Assembly: GCF_027922265.1 (NCBI RefSeq)
Contig: NZ_BSFI01000007.1
Coordinates: 446,979 to 510,978 of the forward strand
Reading direction: 5' to 3'
Origin: Hansschlegelia plantiphila
GTDB lineage: Bacteria; Pseudomonadota; Alphaproteobacteria; Rhizobiales; Methylopilaceae
DNA length: 64,000 nucleotides
This document shows, in pieces, positions 8,155 to 17,466 of the stretch (the stretch's first letter is position 1; every line of letters starts with the position of its first letter). The notes beneath the pieces were generated by a model, which did no database searches, had not been told where the DNA came from, and was given only the letters and a program-made list of their open reading frames with translations. The translations under genes and the position numbers were made by a program.

Positions 8155-9522
8155 GTGCAGGACGAGATCGAGGATCTGAGGGCGGTCTCCCGCCGACGTT
8201 TCATGGCGGCGACGGCTTCCTTCGCGGCGTTGGCGGTGGCTCCGGCCTGGGCGCAGGGGATCGTCGGGGCGCTCGACGGGGCCGCGCTCGGAGTGAAGCC
8301 TGGCGACGCCGACCAGAGCAGAGCGCTCGCCCGCGCGCTTGAACGCTCAGCCCGGGAACGTCGGCCGCTCGCTCTCGGTCCGGGCGTCTACCGCGTGGCG
8401 AACGTGACGATGCCGGACGGCGCCGTGCTGATGGGCGTTCCCGATGCGACGCGGCTCGAGCTCTCCGGGAGCGGCGCGCTGCTCAGCGCCAGGGGCGCAC
8501 GCCGGATCGCCCTGCGCGGCATCACGCTCGACGGCGCCAACATCCCCGGCGACGAACGCGCGGGCGTGATCGAGGTTCAGGACGTCGCCGCGCTGACGCT
8601 GGACGAGGTCACGATCGTCGGGGCAGGCGCGAGCGCGGTGGTGATGAGCCGCTCCGGCGGAACGGTTCGCAATTCGCGCTTCGAGAACGCGCGCCAGTCC
8701 GCGCTGTTCTCGATGGACGGCAAGGGCGTCTCGGTCACCGACTGCGTGATCCTCGGCTGCCGCAACAATGGAATCCTGATCCGGCGCACCGACAAGGGCG
8801 ACGAGAGCTCGATGGTCTCGCGCAACCGCATCGAGGACACCGGCGCGCTCGACGGCGGGCTCGGCTGGAACGGCAACGCGATCAATATCTCAAAGGCGGC
8901 CGGGGTCGTGGTCTCTGGCAACGCGATCCGGCGGTCGGCTTTCACGGCGGTCCGCGCGCACCAGGCCGACGACGTCATCATCTCAGATAATCTGTGTCTC
9001 GATAGCGGCGAGACCTGCCTCTATGCGGAGTTCGGCTTCTCTGGCGCGGTGATCTCCGGAAACCTCGTCGACGGCGCGGCGAGCGGGATCGCGGTCGCGA
9101 ACTTCAACGAGGGCGGCAGGCTCGGGACCGTCGTCGGCAACGTGGTCCGCAATCTGTTCCGGCGCAGGAAACTCGATGGGCCCGGCGAAAGCTATGGTCA
9201 GGGGATCGGGGTCGAGGCGGACGTCGCGGTCACCGGCAACGTCGTCGAGAACGCGGCGACCGTCGGGATCACCGCCGGCTGGGGGCCGTACCTCCGCGAC
9301 GTCACGATTTCCGGAAACGTGGTCCGCGGCTGCGACGTGGGAATCAGCGTGTCGGTCGTCGAAGGCGTGGGGCCGGCGACGATCGTCGGCAACACGGTGA
9401 CCGGATCGCGGCGCGGAGGGGTTTTGGGATACCGCTGGGACCAGGTCTCGACGCCGGATCTCGCCGTCGGAGGGTCTGGCGGCCTACCCGGTCTGACCGT
9501 GTCCCAAAACACGCTCAGGTAG
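8155..9522 (+). CDS. Tat-exported right-handed beta-helix repeat protein (TIGR03808-like)
   Basis: 455 residues. The N-terminus has a twin-arginine signal, SRRRFMAATASFAALAVAPA, ending at AWAQG. The mature part is built from parallel beta-helix coils rich in the pattern VSGNxI/VxGNVV (for example VVSGNAIRRSAFTAVRAHQA and VTGNVVENAATVGI). This matches the Rhizobiales-restricted family TIGR03808 of Tat-translocated beta-helix proteins, whose function is unknown; the fold is common in pectate-lyase-like enzymes. The GTG start at 8155 gives a short leader before the RR motif. It stands alone and is divergent from tlyA. Confidence 0.8.
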   Translation: MQDEIEDLRAVSRRRFMAATASFAALAVAPAWAQGIVGALDGAALGVKPGDADQSRALARALERSARERRPLALGPGVYRVANVTMPDGAVLMGVPDATRLELSGSGALLSARGARRIALRGITLDGANIPGDERAGVIEVQDVAALTLDEVTIVGAGASAVVMSRSGGTVRNSRFENARQSALFSMDGKGVSVTDCVILGCRNNGILIRRTDKGDESSMVSRNRIEDTGALDGGLGWNGNAINISKAAGVVVSGNAIRRSAFTAVRAHQADDVIISDNLCLDSGETCLYAEFGFSGAVISGNLVDGAASGIAVANFNEGGRLGTVVGNVVRNLFRRRKLDGPGESYGQGIGVEADVAVTGNVVENAATVGITAGWGPYLRDVTISGNVVRGCDVGISVSVVEGVGPATIVGNTVTGSRRGGVLGYRWDQVSTPDLAVGGSGGLPGLTVSQNTLR

Positions 9523-9899
9523 CAAACGAAGCCGTCGCCTTCGTCGGCACGGGCCCGGCCAACTCTTTGAAGCACTTATAATTTGCACAAAGAGGAGGCG
9601 CCAAGGGTTGTTTCGCCTCGCCCGGAAAACGCCGCGATTTGGCCCTTTCAGCGCTGCGACATTTTGGCGACAGTGCGTCCGGAACAGTCAGTTCCCGCCT
9701 TCTTTGCCATAGCAATCAGCGCGGGAAAAATGTCCTCTGCAGTCAGCGGCGCCGAGTCGGGGGCGCTTGTTGAGCCATCGGTTCAGTTTCCGACAGATTT
9801 CGCACCGGCACGTCAAGAAACCGGACCGCATGGCGAAAACGACATCGTGCTCGGATAGGCGGCGTTCCCAGCAGGGCGCCGATCGGAGGAAAAGGCAAC
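9523..9899 (+). other. Intergenic region upstream of outer-membrane protein gene, no gene supported
   Basis: This 377-bp stretch separates the beta-helix gene from the outer-membrane protein gene. A 91-codon frame inside it has no signal peptide, domain or ribosome-binding site and is treated as chance. The last bases contain a strong Shine-Dalgarno, CGGAGG, about 10 bases before the ATG at 9900. The region near 9566-9590 is locally AT-rich and may hold the promoter, but no clear -35/-10 pair could be defended. Confidence 0.5.
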
Positions 9900-10751
9900 A
9901 TGCTGAATAAGACGATTAAAATTGCAGCAGCCGGCGCATTCATGCTCGGCGCCACGACGACCGCGGCTTTCGCCGGCGCAACCGCGCAGCCGGGCGAGAC
10001 CGCCGGCCTCGCCGCCGGCGCCCCGCTGCCGGAAGGCGTGTATTTCGTGAACACGCTCGACTGGGGCGTTCGCAAGCTCCCCGGCACCGACGCCAAGCTC
10101 CTCGTCGACATTCCGGTGCTCGCCTGGTCGACCCCTTGGACCATCCTCGGCGCCAACTTCCAGGTGCTCGGCGCGCTGCCGATGATCCATTCCGACGCCG
10201 GCACCAGCGACTACGGCCTCTACAACCCGTTCGCGGCGGTTCGCTTCGCGTGGGATCTGGGCGGCGGCTTCGGCGCCAGCTACCTCTCCGGCTTCTACTT
10301 CAACGCCGGCGACAAGGGCATCCGCGTCCCGGCCACGACCTGGCGTCAGGACTTCGCGGTCAGCTACACCGGCGACGGCTGGAACCTGACGGCGAACCTG
10401 CTCTGGGGCATCACCTTCGACACCTCGAAGTACTCGCCCTTCAACTCGACCCCGAACGGCTTCAACCTCGACCTGACGGCGACGAAGACCTTCGGCAAGT
10501 GGGAAGTCGGCGCGGTCGGCTTCGGCTCGACGCAGTATGACCTCCCGACCGGCTACGGCGGCAAGCAGAAGCAGTTCGCCCTCGGCCCGCTCGTCGGCTA
10601 CAACTTCGGCCCCGTCATCCTCCAGGCCTTCGTGACGCGCGATGTCTACCAGCGCAACATGGGCGGCAAGGACACCCGCTTCTGGTCGCGCATCATCATC
10701 CCGCTGTGGACCCCGACCCCGGCCGCCGCTCCGCTCGTCACCAAGTACTGA
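9900..10751 (+). CDS. Outer-membrane channel-like protein, Phenol_MetA_deg/SphA family
   Basis: 283 residues. Residues 1-26 are a Sec signal peptide ending in AAFAG. The mature part has alternating aromatic beta strands with the family hallmark features NTLDWGV, GASYLSGFYFNAGDKG, FAVSYTGDGWNLTANLLWGI, DLTATKTFGKWEVGAVGF and a closing strand LGPLVGYNFGPVILQAFVTRD. This is the Phenol_MetA_deg (PF13557) transporter-like family of outer-membrane barrels found near aromatic-degradation genes; the substrate is unknown. It has a strong ribosome-binding site and a strong terminator directly downstream, so it is a highly expressed single-gene unit. Confidence 0.75.
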   Translation: MLNKTIKIAAAGAFMLGATTTAAFAGATAQPGETAGLAAGAPLPEGVYFVNTLDWGVRKLPGTDAKLLVDIPVLAWSTPWTILGANFQVLGALPMIHSDAGTSDYGLYNPFAAVRFAWDLGGGFGASYLSGFYFNAGDKGIRVPATTWRQDFAVSYTGDGWNLTANLLWGITFDTSKYSPFNSTPNGFNLDLTATKTFGKWEVGAVGFGSTQYDLPTGYGGKQKQFALGPLVGYNFGPVILQAFVTRDVYQRNMGGKDTRFWSRIIIPLWTPTPAAAPLVTKY

Positions 10752-10793
10752 GACGACGGAACACCGGACGGTCCAATCGGATCGATCTGACGG

Positions 10794-10818
10794 AACGGGG
10801 GCGCCAAGCGCCCCCGTT
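10794..10818 (+). terminator. Rho-independent terminator of the outer-membrane protein gene
   Basis: A perfect 11-bp stem (AACGGGGGCGC pairing with GCGCCCCCGTT) with a 3-base CAA loop is followed by TTCG. It lies 43 bp after the stop codon of the barrel gene. Nothing else in the following 250 bp supports a gene. Confidence 0.85.
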
Positions 10819-11079
10819 TTCGTTTGTGCGGCGAGCGGCGGCGTGTTCCGAGCGGTCTGTTCCGCCCGGGGCGTCACCGTTTGCGATCGAACCACGCCCT
10901 CATGCTGCGCCGTCCCCAGCAGCCGCCGCTCAGCGCAGAGCCCTCCGATCTGGCGCAGCCCGAAGACGAGTTGGTCGCCCGGGGGTGACGGGGGCGATCC
11001 GACCCTGTCACGGTCTTGCTTGTCCGCAGCGCTGGTCAGATCGAGCCGCGACCGCTCCGGTCCTCGAGCCAGAAACGAA

Positions 11080-11101
11080 AACGGGGCCTTGCGGCCCCGT
11101 T
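11080..11101 (-). terminator. Rho-independent terminator of sodB
   Basis: A perfect 9-bp stem (AACGGGGCC / GGCCCCGTT, loop TTGC on the plus strand) is followed on the minus strand by TTCGTTTC. It is 26 bp past the sodB stop, oriented to end sodB transcription. Confidence 0.8.
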
Positions 11102-11127
11102 CGTGGTTCACTCCGGATCAGTCGAGT

Positions 11128-11724
11128 TCACTTCGCTTCTGAGAACAGCTTTTCAACATATTCCCAGTTCACGAGATTTTCGATGAACGCCTTGAGATAG
11201 TCGGGGCGACGGTTGCGGTAGTCGATATAGTAGGAATGCTCCCAGACATCGACGCCGAGCAGCGGGGTCGCGCCGTGAACCAGCGGGTTCTCGCCGTTCG
11301 GCGTCTTCATCACCGCGAGCTTGCCGTCCTTGAGCGCGAGCCAGGCCCAGCCGGAGCCGAACTGGCCTTTGCCCGCCTCGATGAAGTCCTCCTTGAACTT
11401 GTCGACGCCGCCGAGATCCTCGGTGATCTTGGCCTCCAGCGCGCCGGGGATCGCCCCGCCGCCGTTCGGCTTCATCCAGTTCCAGAAATGGAGATGGTTG
11501 AAGTGCTGGCCGGCGTTGTTGAAGAGCGGCGCGTTCTTGCCGTAGGACTCCTTCACGATCTCCTCGAGCGACTTGCCCTCGAGCCCTGAACCGGCGAGCA
11601 GCTTATTGCCCGTCTCGACATAGGCGTTGTGGTGCTTGTCGTGATGGAACTCCAAGGTCTCCTTGGACATATACGGCTGCAGCGCGTCATAGGCATAAGG
11701 GAGTTCGGGCAGTTGGAAGGCCAT
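11128..11724 (-). CDS. sodB: Superoxide dismutase, iron type
   Basis: 198 residues from the ATG at 11722-11724; the frame continues upstream but MAFQLPELPYAYDALQPYMS is the canonical start. Metal ligands are visible: the His of LEFHHDKHHNAYV (N-terminal domain), the His of NHLHFWNWM, and the D and H of DVWEHSYYIDY. The glutamine in NNAGQHFNHLHF is the residue typical of Fe rather than Mn enzymes. It converts superoxide to hydrogen peroxide and oxygen in the cytoplasm. It is monocistronic with its own terminator, and about 200 bp separates it from the divergent membrane protein gene. Confidence 0.92.
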   Translation of the reverse strand: MAFQLPELPYAYDALQPYMSKETLEFHHDKHHNAYVETGNKLLAGSGLEGKSLEEIVKESYGKNAPLFNNAGQHFNHLHFWNWMKPNGGGAIPGALEAKITEDLGGVDKFKEDFIEAGKGQFGSGWAWLALKDGKLAVMKTPNGENPLVHGATPLLGVDVWEHSYYIDYRNRRPDYLKAFIENLVNWEYVEKLFSEAK

Positions 11725-11926
11725 CGAAATATCTCCGGGACAATGAATGGGGTCCGGCGTTACGCAGGCCGCGAGGCGAACCCGCTGCACCGACGGTTCG
11801 CAGGCGGTAGATAGGCCCTGGGCCCGACGTGACAACGCCGCGGCCAGGGCCGCATCGCTTCATCTCCTGCTAACGCCTGTCCGGTCAAGAAACCTGTTCA
11901 GTCCCAAACAGCGAGACGCCACGCCA

Positions 11927-13210
11927 ATGCCCGTCGTCCTTTATGTTCTCGGCGCTGGCCTCCTCGCCTGGAGCGGTGTGATGCTCCTGAAGGGCGACGC
12001 TTTCGCGACGCTCGACATCGCGACGACGCTCGCCGGCGCGGGGGTGATCGCGATCGGGCTCGGCGCGGTGGCGGGGGCGGTCGCCCGTCTGGGACGGACG
12101 ATTTCGTCAGCTGCGGAAGGACGCTCAGCGCCCGGCGAACCATCGGTCCGGCCGACGTCGGCCCCGGCCGCGCCGTCTGGTCCTGCCGAAGCGCCCGCCG
12201 CGCCGGAGCCGAAGCGGCGCGCCGAGCCGAGGTTGCCTCCGGCGCCGACGCTCCCGGCCGATACGCCGGAAACTGCGCCCGAGCCGAAGCCCGCCGCGCC
12301 GGACGTCAAGCTCGACGTCGCCGCCGCACGCCCCCAACGGCCCCCGGTGGTGGTCGCCCGCCCGCGCCGCGCGCCGAAGGCTGAGCCTTCGGAAGCCCGC
12401 GACGAACAGGCGTTCGAGGGACCGATCGTCGTCGCGCCGAAATTTTCGGGCTTTGCAGTCCAGCGGCCCGAGGCGCCGCCGGCGGAAGTCGCCCGACCCG
12501 AGGTCACCCCGCCGCCAGCAGAGCCGTCGCCTGGGACGCAGCCGTCCGAGGTTGCTGCCGTCGAGGACGTCGAGGCGGCGCCGGTCGAGCCGCCCGTTGT
12601 CGAGGCCGCCACGGAGGGCGTGGCCGACTCGGCTCCGGAGGCCTCCGCCGGGCCGGAGCCTTCAGTCGCCGCGCGGGAGGATGACGTCTCGCCGCCTGCA
12701 AAAACGCCGCCGCCCGACTGGCTGGTCCGCGCCCGGGCGCGGAGGGAGGCCCGTGCAAAGAGCGAACCTGTTGTCGAGGCGCCGACGACGCCCGTCCCGC
12801 CGGCTGCCGAAGCCGAGGAGCCGTCCCGCATCGTCATCCGCGAGGGCGAACTGAACGGCGTGACGTATCGGTTTTTCCAGGATGGGTCCGTCGAGGCGCA
12901 GTCCGCTCACGGCGTCAGGCGTTTCCCGACCGTGGAGGCGTTGCGCGCGACGGTGCTCGGCGCCCGCGGAAAGGACGGCGCGCCGCCCGATCCGTCCCGA
13001 CCCGATTTCGCCGAGGCCGCTGACATCGACGGCCGAACGACGCCAGAGGACGGCCCTGCGGAGGGCGAGCGGATGGACGCCCCACGCTTTAGGGCGGCGG
13101 GGGCCGACGAGCCGGCGTCCCCCGACCAGAGCTTCGACGAAAACGAGGCGCTCGACGCCGCGATCGCGGAGCTCGAAGGCGGACGCGATCCGGCTGCCAC
13201 CGGTCGGTGA
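11927..13210 (+). CDS. Proline/alanine-rich membrane protein with a small conserved C-terminal motif, unknown function
   Basis: 427 residues from the ATG at 11927. Residues 1-55 hold two hydrophobic segments (VVLYVLGAGLLAWSGVMLL and AGAGVIAIGLGAVAGAVARL). A long disordered stretch rich in Pro, Ala and Glu follows (about 65-290). A short folded-looking segment, RIVIREGELNGVTYRFFQDG then SVEAQSAHGVRRFPTVEALR, lies near residues 303-345, and the tail is acidic. No catalytic motif is recognised. The composition suggests a membrane-anchored scaffold or envelope-associated protein, but that is inference. A frame extending upstream to 11747 is unlikely to be translated because it runs through the sodB promoter region. 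Confidence 0.7.
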   Translation: MPVVLYVLGAGLLAWSGVMLLKGDAFATLDIATTLAGAGVIAIGLGAVAGAVARLGRTISSAAEGRSAPGEPSVRPTSAPAAPSGPAEAPAAPEPKRRAEPRLPPAPTLPADTPETAPEPKPAAPDVKLDVAAARPQRPPVVVARPRRAPKAEPSEARDEQAFEGPIVVAPKFSGFAVQRPEAPPAEVARPEVTPPPAEPSPGTQPSEVAAVEDVEAAPVEPPVVEAATEGVADSAPEASAGPEPSVAAREDDVSPPAKTPPPDWLVRARARREARAKSEPVVEAPTTPVPPAAEAEEPSRIVIREGELNGVTYRFFQDGSVEAQSAHGVRRFPTVEALRATVLGARGKDGAPPDPSRPDFAEAADIDGRTTPEDGPAEGERMDAPRFRAAGADEPASPDQSFDENEALDAAIAELEGGRDPAATGR

Positions 13211-13235
13211 AGCCGACGCTTGGCGGAGTCGGCTT
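13210..13235. terminator. Bidirectional hairpin between convergent genes
   Basis: A perfect 8-bp stem, AAGCCGAC / GTCGGCTT, has a 10-base loop and lies precisely between two convergent stop codons. The plus-strand side continues TTTC and the minus-strand side ends in a short T run after CTT. It probably terminates both transcripts. Confidence 0.6.
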
Positions 13236-15368
13236 TCAGTCCGTCGCTGCGTCTGGGTGTCCGACAGCCTTCAGCGCGAAGGCGTAGGACAGGCCGACCT
13301 CCTCGAGCCGGTCGAACCGCCCCGCCGCGCCGCCGTGGCCTGCGTCCATGTTGGTCTTGAGGGCGATCGGCTTCTCCGACGTGGTCGCTTCGCGCAGCCG
13401 GGCCACCCATTTCGCCGGCTCCCAATAGGTCACGCGCGGGTCGGTGAGGCCCGCGAGCGCGAGGATTGCGGGGTAGGGCCGGGGTTTCACATTGTCGACC
13501 GGGCTGTAGCCGAGGATGCGGTTGAAGGCGCCCTCGTCGCGGATCGGGTCGCCCCATTCCGGCCATTCCGGCGGCGTCAGCGGCAATGTGTCGTCGAGCA
13601 TCGTCGTCAGCACGTCGACGAAGGGAACGTCGGCGATGATTCCGGCGAACAGCTCCGGCCGGAGGTTCGCGACCGCGCCCATCAGCATGCCGCCCGCGGA
13701 GCCGCCATGGGCGACGATCCGGCCGGCGCTGGTGAAGCCGTCGGCGATCAGCTGGTCCGCGCACGCCGCGAAGTCGGTGAAGGTGTTGGTCTTGTGGGCG
13801 AGCTTGCCGTCCAGGTACCAGCCCCAGCCCTTCTCGGCGCCGCCCCGAACATGGGCGATGGCGTAGACGAAGCCGCGATCGACCAGCGACAGCCGTCCTC
13901 CCGAGAAGCTCGCGGGCAGCGCGACGCCATAGGCGCCGTAACCGTAGAGCAGGCAGGGCGCGGAGCCGTCGAGCGGCAGTCCGCTCTTATGGATGACGGT
14001 GATCGGAACGGACGCGCCGTCCGGCGCGCGGGCCTCGAGGCGCCGCACGACATAGGCTGCGGGGTCGTGGCCGGACGGAATCTCCTGGCGCTTGCGTAGG
14101 GTCCGGTCACGGCTCGCCATGTCGTAGTCCCAGACTTCGGAGGGTGTCGAAGGCGAGGAGTAGGAGAAACGCGTGAGATCGGTGTCGAATTCTCGGCCGG
14201 ACTCGACGCCGAGCGAGTAGGCCGCCTCGCCGAACGAGATCCGGTGCTCCTCGCCGTCCGCCAGCGCCCGCACCACGATCCGCGGCAGCGCATTGACGCG
14301 CTCGAGCCGCACGAGATGACGAGCCGTCACCGCGTGGTCGAGCATGTAGACCCCGGGCGCGTAAGGCGCGATCTCGCGCTGGGGTCCGGCCGGGTTGTCC
14401 GAGTCGACCGCGACCAGCTTGAAGTCGACCGCGCCGTCGGCGTTCGTCCGCAGGATCAGGCTGGACCGTCCGTCGAGCGCAGGATGGTGGTCGAGCTCGT
14501 AGCGGACGCCGGCCTCCCGCGGCCAGACGACGCGCGGGGCCGCAACGGGATCTGCGCGCTCGATCAGGTGCGCCTCGGTCGTGTCGTGGTCGGAGACCGT
14601 GATCACGCAATATGTCCCGGATCGGGTCTCCTCGACGCCGACGAACCAGCCGGGATCGTCCTCCTTGAATACGAGCATGTCCGCGTCCGGAGTCGTGCCG
14701 AGCAGGTGACGGTAGACCTCCAGCGCGCGATGCTGTTCGTCGAGGCGGACATACCAGAAGCTACCGCAGTCCGCGGCCCAGACGGCGGCGCCCGTCGTGT
14801 CCGGCACGACATCGGAGAGGGCTTCGCCCGTCGCGACGTCCTTGACGCTGATCGTGCGGAACTCGGATCCCTTGTCGTCCGCGCTCCAGGCGAGCAACGC
14901 ATGGTCGGGCGAAACGCGCCACGACCCGAGCTGGAAATAGGCGTGGCCTTCGGCCAGCGCGTCGCCGTCGAGCAGGATGGTCTCCTCGCCGCCTCCTATC
15001 GGCGTGCGGACGACCAGCGGATGCTGGCCGCCGGCGCGGTGACGCACAGCGTATGCGAACGGACCCTCGACGACCGGCGCGCCGGAATCGTCCTCCTTGA
15101 TACGCCCGCGCATCTCTGCCACCAGCCGTGTCTTCAGCCCGTCGAGCGGACTGAGCAGCGCGGCGGCGTAGGCGTTCTCAGCTTCCAGGTGGGCGCGAAT
15201 GTCGGTCGGCAGCAGCGAAGGATCGCGGATCGCCTCGCGCCAATTATCCGCACGCAGCCAGGCGTAGGGATCTTCGAGCGACTGGCCATGAACGACGCGG
15301 CTCGTCGGCCGGCGCTCGGCGCGGGGCGGAGAAGCGACGGTTGGCGTCGCCGTCTCGGGTCCGGACAT
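13236..15368 (-). CDS. ptrB: Prolyl oligopeptidase family serine peptidase, oligopeptidase B (S9A)
   Basis: 710 residues, typical for oligopeptidase B. The N-terminal beta-propeller begins after a start rich in Pro and Arg (SRVVHGQSLEDPYAWLRADN is the family entry motif). The C-terminal alpha/beta hydrolase domain has YGYGAYG, the nucleophile motif GGSAGGMLMGAVAN, and the acidic and histidine residues near DPRVTYWEPAKWVARLR and NMDAGHGGAAGRF. The enzyme cleaves short peptides after basic residues in the cytoplasm or periplasm. No signal peptide is seen. It ends against the hairpin shared with the neighbouring convergent gene. Confidence 0.9.
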   Translation of the reverse strand: MSGPETATPTVASPPRAERRPTSRVVHGQSLEDPYAWLRADNWREAIRDPSLLPTDIRAHLEAENAYAAALLSPLDGLKTRLVAEMRGRIKEDDSGAPVVEGPFAYAVRHRAGGQHPLVVRTPIGGGEETILLDGDALAEGHAYFQLGSWRVSPDHALLAWSADDKGSEFRTISVKDVATGEALSDVVPDTTGAAVWAADCGSFWYVRLDEQHRALEVYRHLLGTTPDADMLVFKEDDPGWFVGVEETRSGTYCVITVSDHDTTEAHLIERADPVAAPRVVWPREAGVRYELDHHPALDGRSSLILRTNADGAVDFKLVAVDSDNPAGPQREIAPYAPGVYMLDHAVTARHLVRLERVNALPRIVVRALADGEEHRISFGEAAYSLGVESGREFDTDLTRFSYSSPSTPSEVWDYDMASRDRTLRKRQEIPSGHDPAAYVVRRLEARAPDGASVPITVIHKSGLPLDGSAPCLLYGYGAYGVALPASFSGGRLSLVDRGFVYAIAHVRGGAEKGWGWYLDGKLAHKTNTFTDFAACADQLIADGFTSAGRIVAHGGSAGGMLMGAVANLRPELFAGIIADVPFVDVLTTMLDDTLPLTPPEWPEWGDPIRDEGAFNRILGYSPVDNVKPRPYPAILALAGLTDPRVTYWEPAKWVARLREATTSEKPIALKTNMDAGHGGAAGRFDRLEEVGLSYAFALKAVGHPDAATD

Positions 15369-15536
15369 GGCGGATGAGTCCTCATGCGATGGGGCGCGTC
15401 GGGGAAATCGACGGGAGATCCGGCCGCGAACCGGAGAGCGACTTGCGCAGTCATCGGTTATGCGATGATGCGGCGGTTTTATGGCCAGTCATCACTGACC
15501 TCGTCAAACAAAGCTGCAGGAAAGATCGGACAAGAA

Positions 15537-15565
15537 CTTGCGCCGCAGTCGAGGATTGTCTATCT
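15537..15565 (+). promoter_or_regulatory. Putative housekeeping promoter of mucR
   Basis: CTTGCG, 17 bases, then CTATCT, which is close to the alphaproteobacterial consensus CTTGAC-N17-CTATAT. Transcription would start near 15572 and leave a leader of about 135 bases before the mucR ATG. It is the best promoter match in this 337-bp intergenic region. Confidence 0.5.
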
Positions 15566-15638
15566 AGCGAGCATGATGGTTCGCTTCGAGCGATGAACGC
15601 TGTAACGGCGTGATAAGCTGTCCAATGATGCAGTGATA

Positions 15639-15675
15639 TGACCGACGGGTGGGCTTATACCTTCGAGGTCGGTCA
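15639..15675 (+). promoter_or_regulatory. Inverted repeat in mucR leader
   Basis: TGACCGAC and GTCGGTCA form a perfect 8-bp dyad with a 21-base loop, ending 30 bp before the mucR start. Ros/MucR proteins repress their own genes, so this could be a leader hairpin or part of an autoregulatory site; neither role is shown by sequence. Confidence 0.3.
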
Positions 15676-15705
15676 GCCCCCAACACATTTACGGAACCAG
15701 ATTTC

Positions 15706-16122
15706 ATGAGCGACGACGCGCTTTCCTCGAACTACGTCGAACTCGCAGCCGACATCGTGTCTGCTTACGTCAGCAACAATTCTGTTTCGGTGGCCGATCT
15801 GCCGGTGCTGATCAACGAAGTCCACCTCGCGCTGACGCGGGTTTCTTCCGGGGCAGCGGCGCCTGCGACCGAAGCGTTGAAGCCCGCGGTGCCGCCCAAG
15901 AAGTCGATCACGCCCGACTACGTCGTCTGTCTCGAGGACGGCAAGAAGTTCAAGTCCCTCAAGCGCCACCTCCGCACCCAGTACAACATGTCGCCGGAAG
16001 ACTATCGCGAGAAGTGGGGTCTGCCGCCGGACTATCCGATGGTCGCGCCGAACTATGCGGCGGCGCGTTCCGAGCTCGCGAAGAAGATGGGACTCGGCCA
16101 GCAGCGCAGCAAGCGCGCCTGA
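15706..16122 (+). CDS. mucR: MucR/Ros family transcriptional regulator
   Basis: 138 residues from the ATG at 15706; the frame is open from 15649 but [20 protein letters not shown] is the usual N-terminus. The prokaryotic zinc-finger core is intact: [15 protein letters not shown], then the [20 protein letters not shown] block. MucR/Ros proteins are H-NS-like regulators of exopolysaccharide, motility and virulence genes in Rhizobiales. This one is a candidate silencer of the AT-rich islands elsewhere in the window (inference). It is convergent with ureG, 16 bp apart. Confidence 0.93.
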   Translation: MSDDALSSNYVELAADIVSAYVSNNSVSVADLPVLINEVHLALTRVSSGAAAPATEALKPAVPPKKSITPDYVVCLEDGKKFKSLKRHLRTQYNMSPEDYREKWGLPPDYPMVAPNYAAARSELAKKMGLGQQRSKRA

Positions 16123-16138
16123 CCAGCGCGTCGTCGTT

Positions 16139-16753
16139 TCAAGCGAGCCCACCGGCTTTCTCGATGAACGCCACGATGGGGTCCACGCCAATCCCGTTCC
16201 GCACGCTCGCGAACACGTAAGGCGCGCCCTTGCGCATCCGGATGGTGTCGGCCTCCATCACCGCGAGGTCGGCCCCCACCATCGGCGCGAGGTCGGTTTT
16301 GTTCACCACCAGCATGTCGGAGCGGGTGATGCCGGGACCCCCTTTGCGCGGGATCTTCTCGCCGCCGGCGACGTCGATGACGTAGATCGTGATGTCGGCG
16401 AGCTCCGGCGAGAAGGTCGCCGCGAGGTTATCGCCGCCGGACTCGATCAGGATGAGGTCGAGCTTCGGGAAGCGCCGACTCATCTCGGCCACCGCCGCGA
16501 GGTTGATCGAGGCGTCCTCGCGGATCGCGGTGTGCGGGCAGCCGCCGGTCTCGACTCCCATGATGCGGTCTTCCGCCAAGGCGCCGGCCTCGACCAGGAT
16601 GCGCGCGTCCTCCTTGGTGTAGATGTCGTTCGTGATCGCGCAGATCTCGTAAGAGTCGCGGAAGGCGCGGCAGAGCGCCTCCATCAGCGCGGTCTTGCCG
16701 GAGCCGACCGGGCCGCCGACGCCGATCCTGAGAGGTCCGTTAGAGGAGGTCAT
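16139..16753 (-). CDS. ureG: Urease accessory GTPase UreG
   Basis: 204 residues. The P-loop [20 protein letters not shown] is at residues about 11-30. The nickel-binding and switch features follow: [11 protein letters not shown], the CPH motif in [32 protein letters not shown], and NKTDLAP for guanine specificity. UreG delivers nickel to the urease active site with UreD, UreF and UreE in a GTP-dependent manner. The ATG overlaps the 3' end of ureF by 4 bp. It is the last gene of the urea operon. Confidence 0.96.
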   Translation of the reverse strand: MTSSNGPLRIGVGGPVGSGKTALMEALCRAFRDSYEICAITNDIYTKEDARILVEAGALAEDRIMGVETGGCPHTAIREDASINLAAVAEMSRRFPKLDLILIESGGDNLAATFSPELADITIYVIDVAGGEKIPRKGGPGITRSDMLVVNKTDLAPMVGADLAVMEADTIRMRKGAPYVFASVRNGIGVDPIVAFIEKAGGLA

Positions 16754-17466
16754 GAGCGGAAAAGCCTCGTGTACTGGGTCTCGTGCCGGGCGGAGCCGAG
16801 GTCGAGCCGGAAGGTGGCGTTGGCGAGATCGTCGAGCGTGGCGTGCGCGGCGGCCGCCGCAAGCCGGTTCGCGAGCGGCGCGATCCGCCCGACGATCTTC
16901 GCGCCGGATGTCTGGCCGATCGGCGCCAGGCGCACCCCCGCGGAGACCAGCGCCTGAGTGAGCGCGACGAGGTAGGCGGAGGCCGCCGTCTCCGGCGGCA
17001 CGCCGTGGCAGGCGGCTGCCGCGCCGACCGCGACGGGGTAGGCGACCTCGCCGCCAAGCCTTTTCCCGACCGCCAGCAACCGCTCGTTCGGCCACGCCGC
17101 GAGCACGGCGTCGAGGAAGCTGCGGCCCTGCTGGCTGGTCTCGAGGTGCAGTTCCCGCGTGGGCGCGAAGGCGAGCGCGAGTTCGTTGGCTTCGGCCAGC
17201 ATTCCGAAATCCTCGGCCGCGGCCGCCCGATGCGCGACCTGCAGCAGGATGGCGTCGTTGCGGCCGAGGCCGAGGGAGAGGGCGTCGGTCAGCCAGATCT
17301 CCAGCGTCGCTTCGTCCCTGACGTCGCCGTCCTCCACCGCCTGTTCGAGGCTGTGGCTGTAGGCGTAGCCGCCGACGGGGAAGGCGGGCGACAGCCAGGC
17401 GAGGAGGGTGGTTACGGCGGCCGCGGGTCCGTGCGCCGAACGCGTCTCCGCATGCTCCGCCGTCAT
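16750..17466 (-). CDS. ureF: Urease accessory protein UreF
   Basis: 238 residues from the ATG at 17464-17466. The family signature [24 protein letters not shown] is at residues about 20-45, and the C-terminus ends near [13 protein letters not shown] as in other UreF proteins. UreF bridges UreD and UreG during nickel insertion. The start codon lies inside the outer arm of a palindromic element (17461-17556) that fills the ureE-ureF gap, and no good Shine-Dalgarno is visible; no later ATG/GTG precedes the conserved region. The upstream in-frame extension to 17544 is encoded by the palindrome and is probably not native protein. Confidence 0.9.
   Translation of the reverse strand: MTAEHAETRSAHGPAAAVTTLLAWLSPAFPVGGYAYSHSLEQAVEDGDVRDEATLEIWLTDALSLGLGRNDAILLQVAHRAAAAEDFGMLAEANELALAFAPTRELHLETSQQGRSFLDAVLAAWPNERLLAVGKRLGGEVAYPVAVGAAAACHGVPPETAASAYLVALTQALVSAGVRLAPIGQTSGAKIVGRIAPLANRLAAAAAHATLDDLANATFRLDLGSARHETQYTRLFRS

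Noticed and set aside
9583-9858. 91-codon plus-strand frame before the outer-membrane protein gene
   Set aside because: No ribosome-binding site, signal or motif, and it overlaps the likely promoter region.
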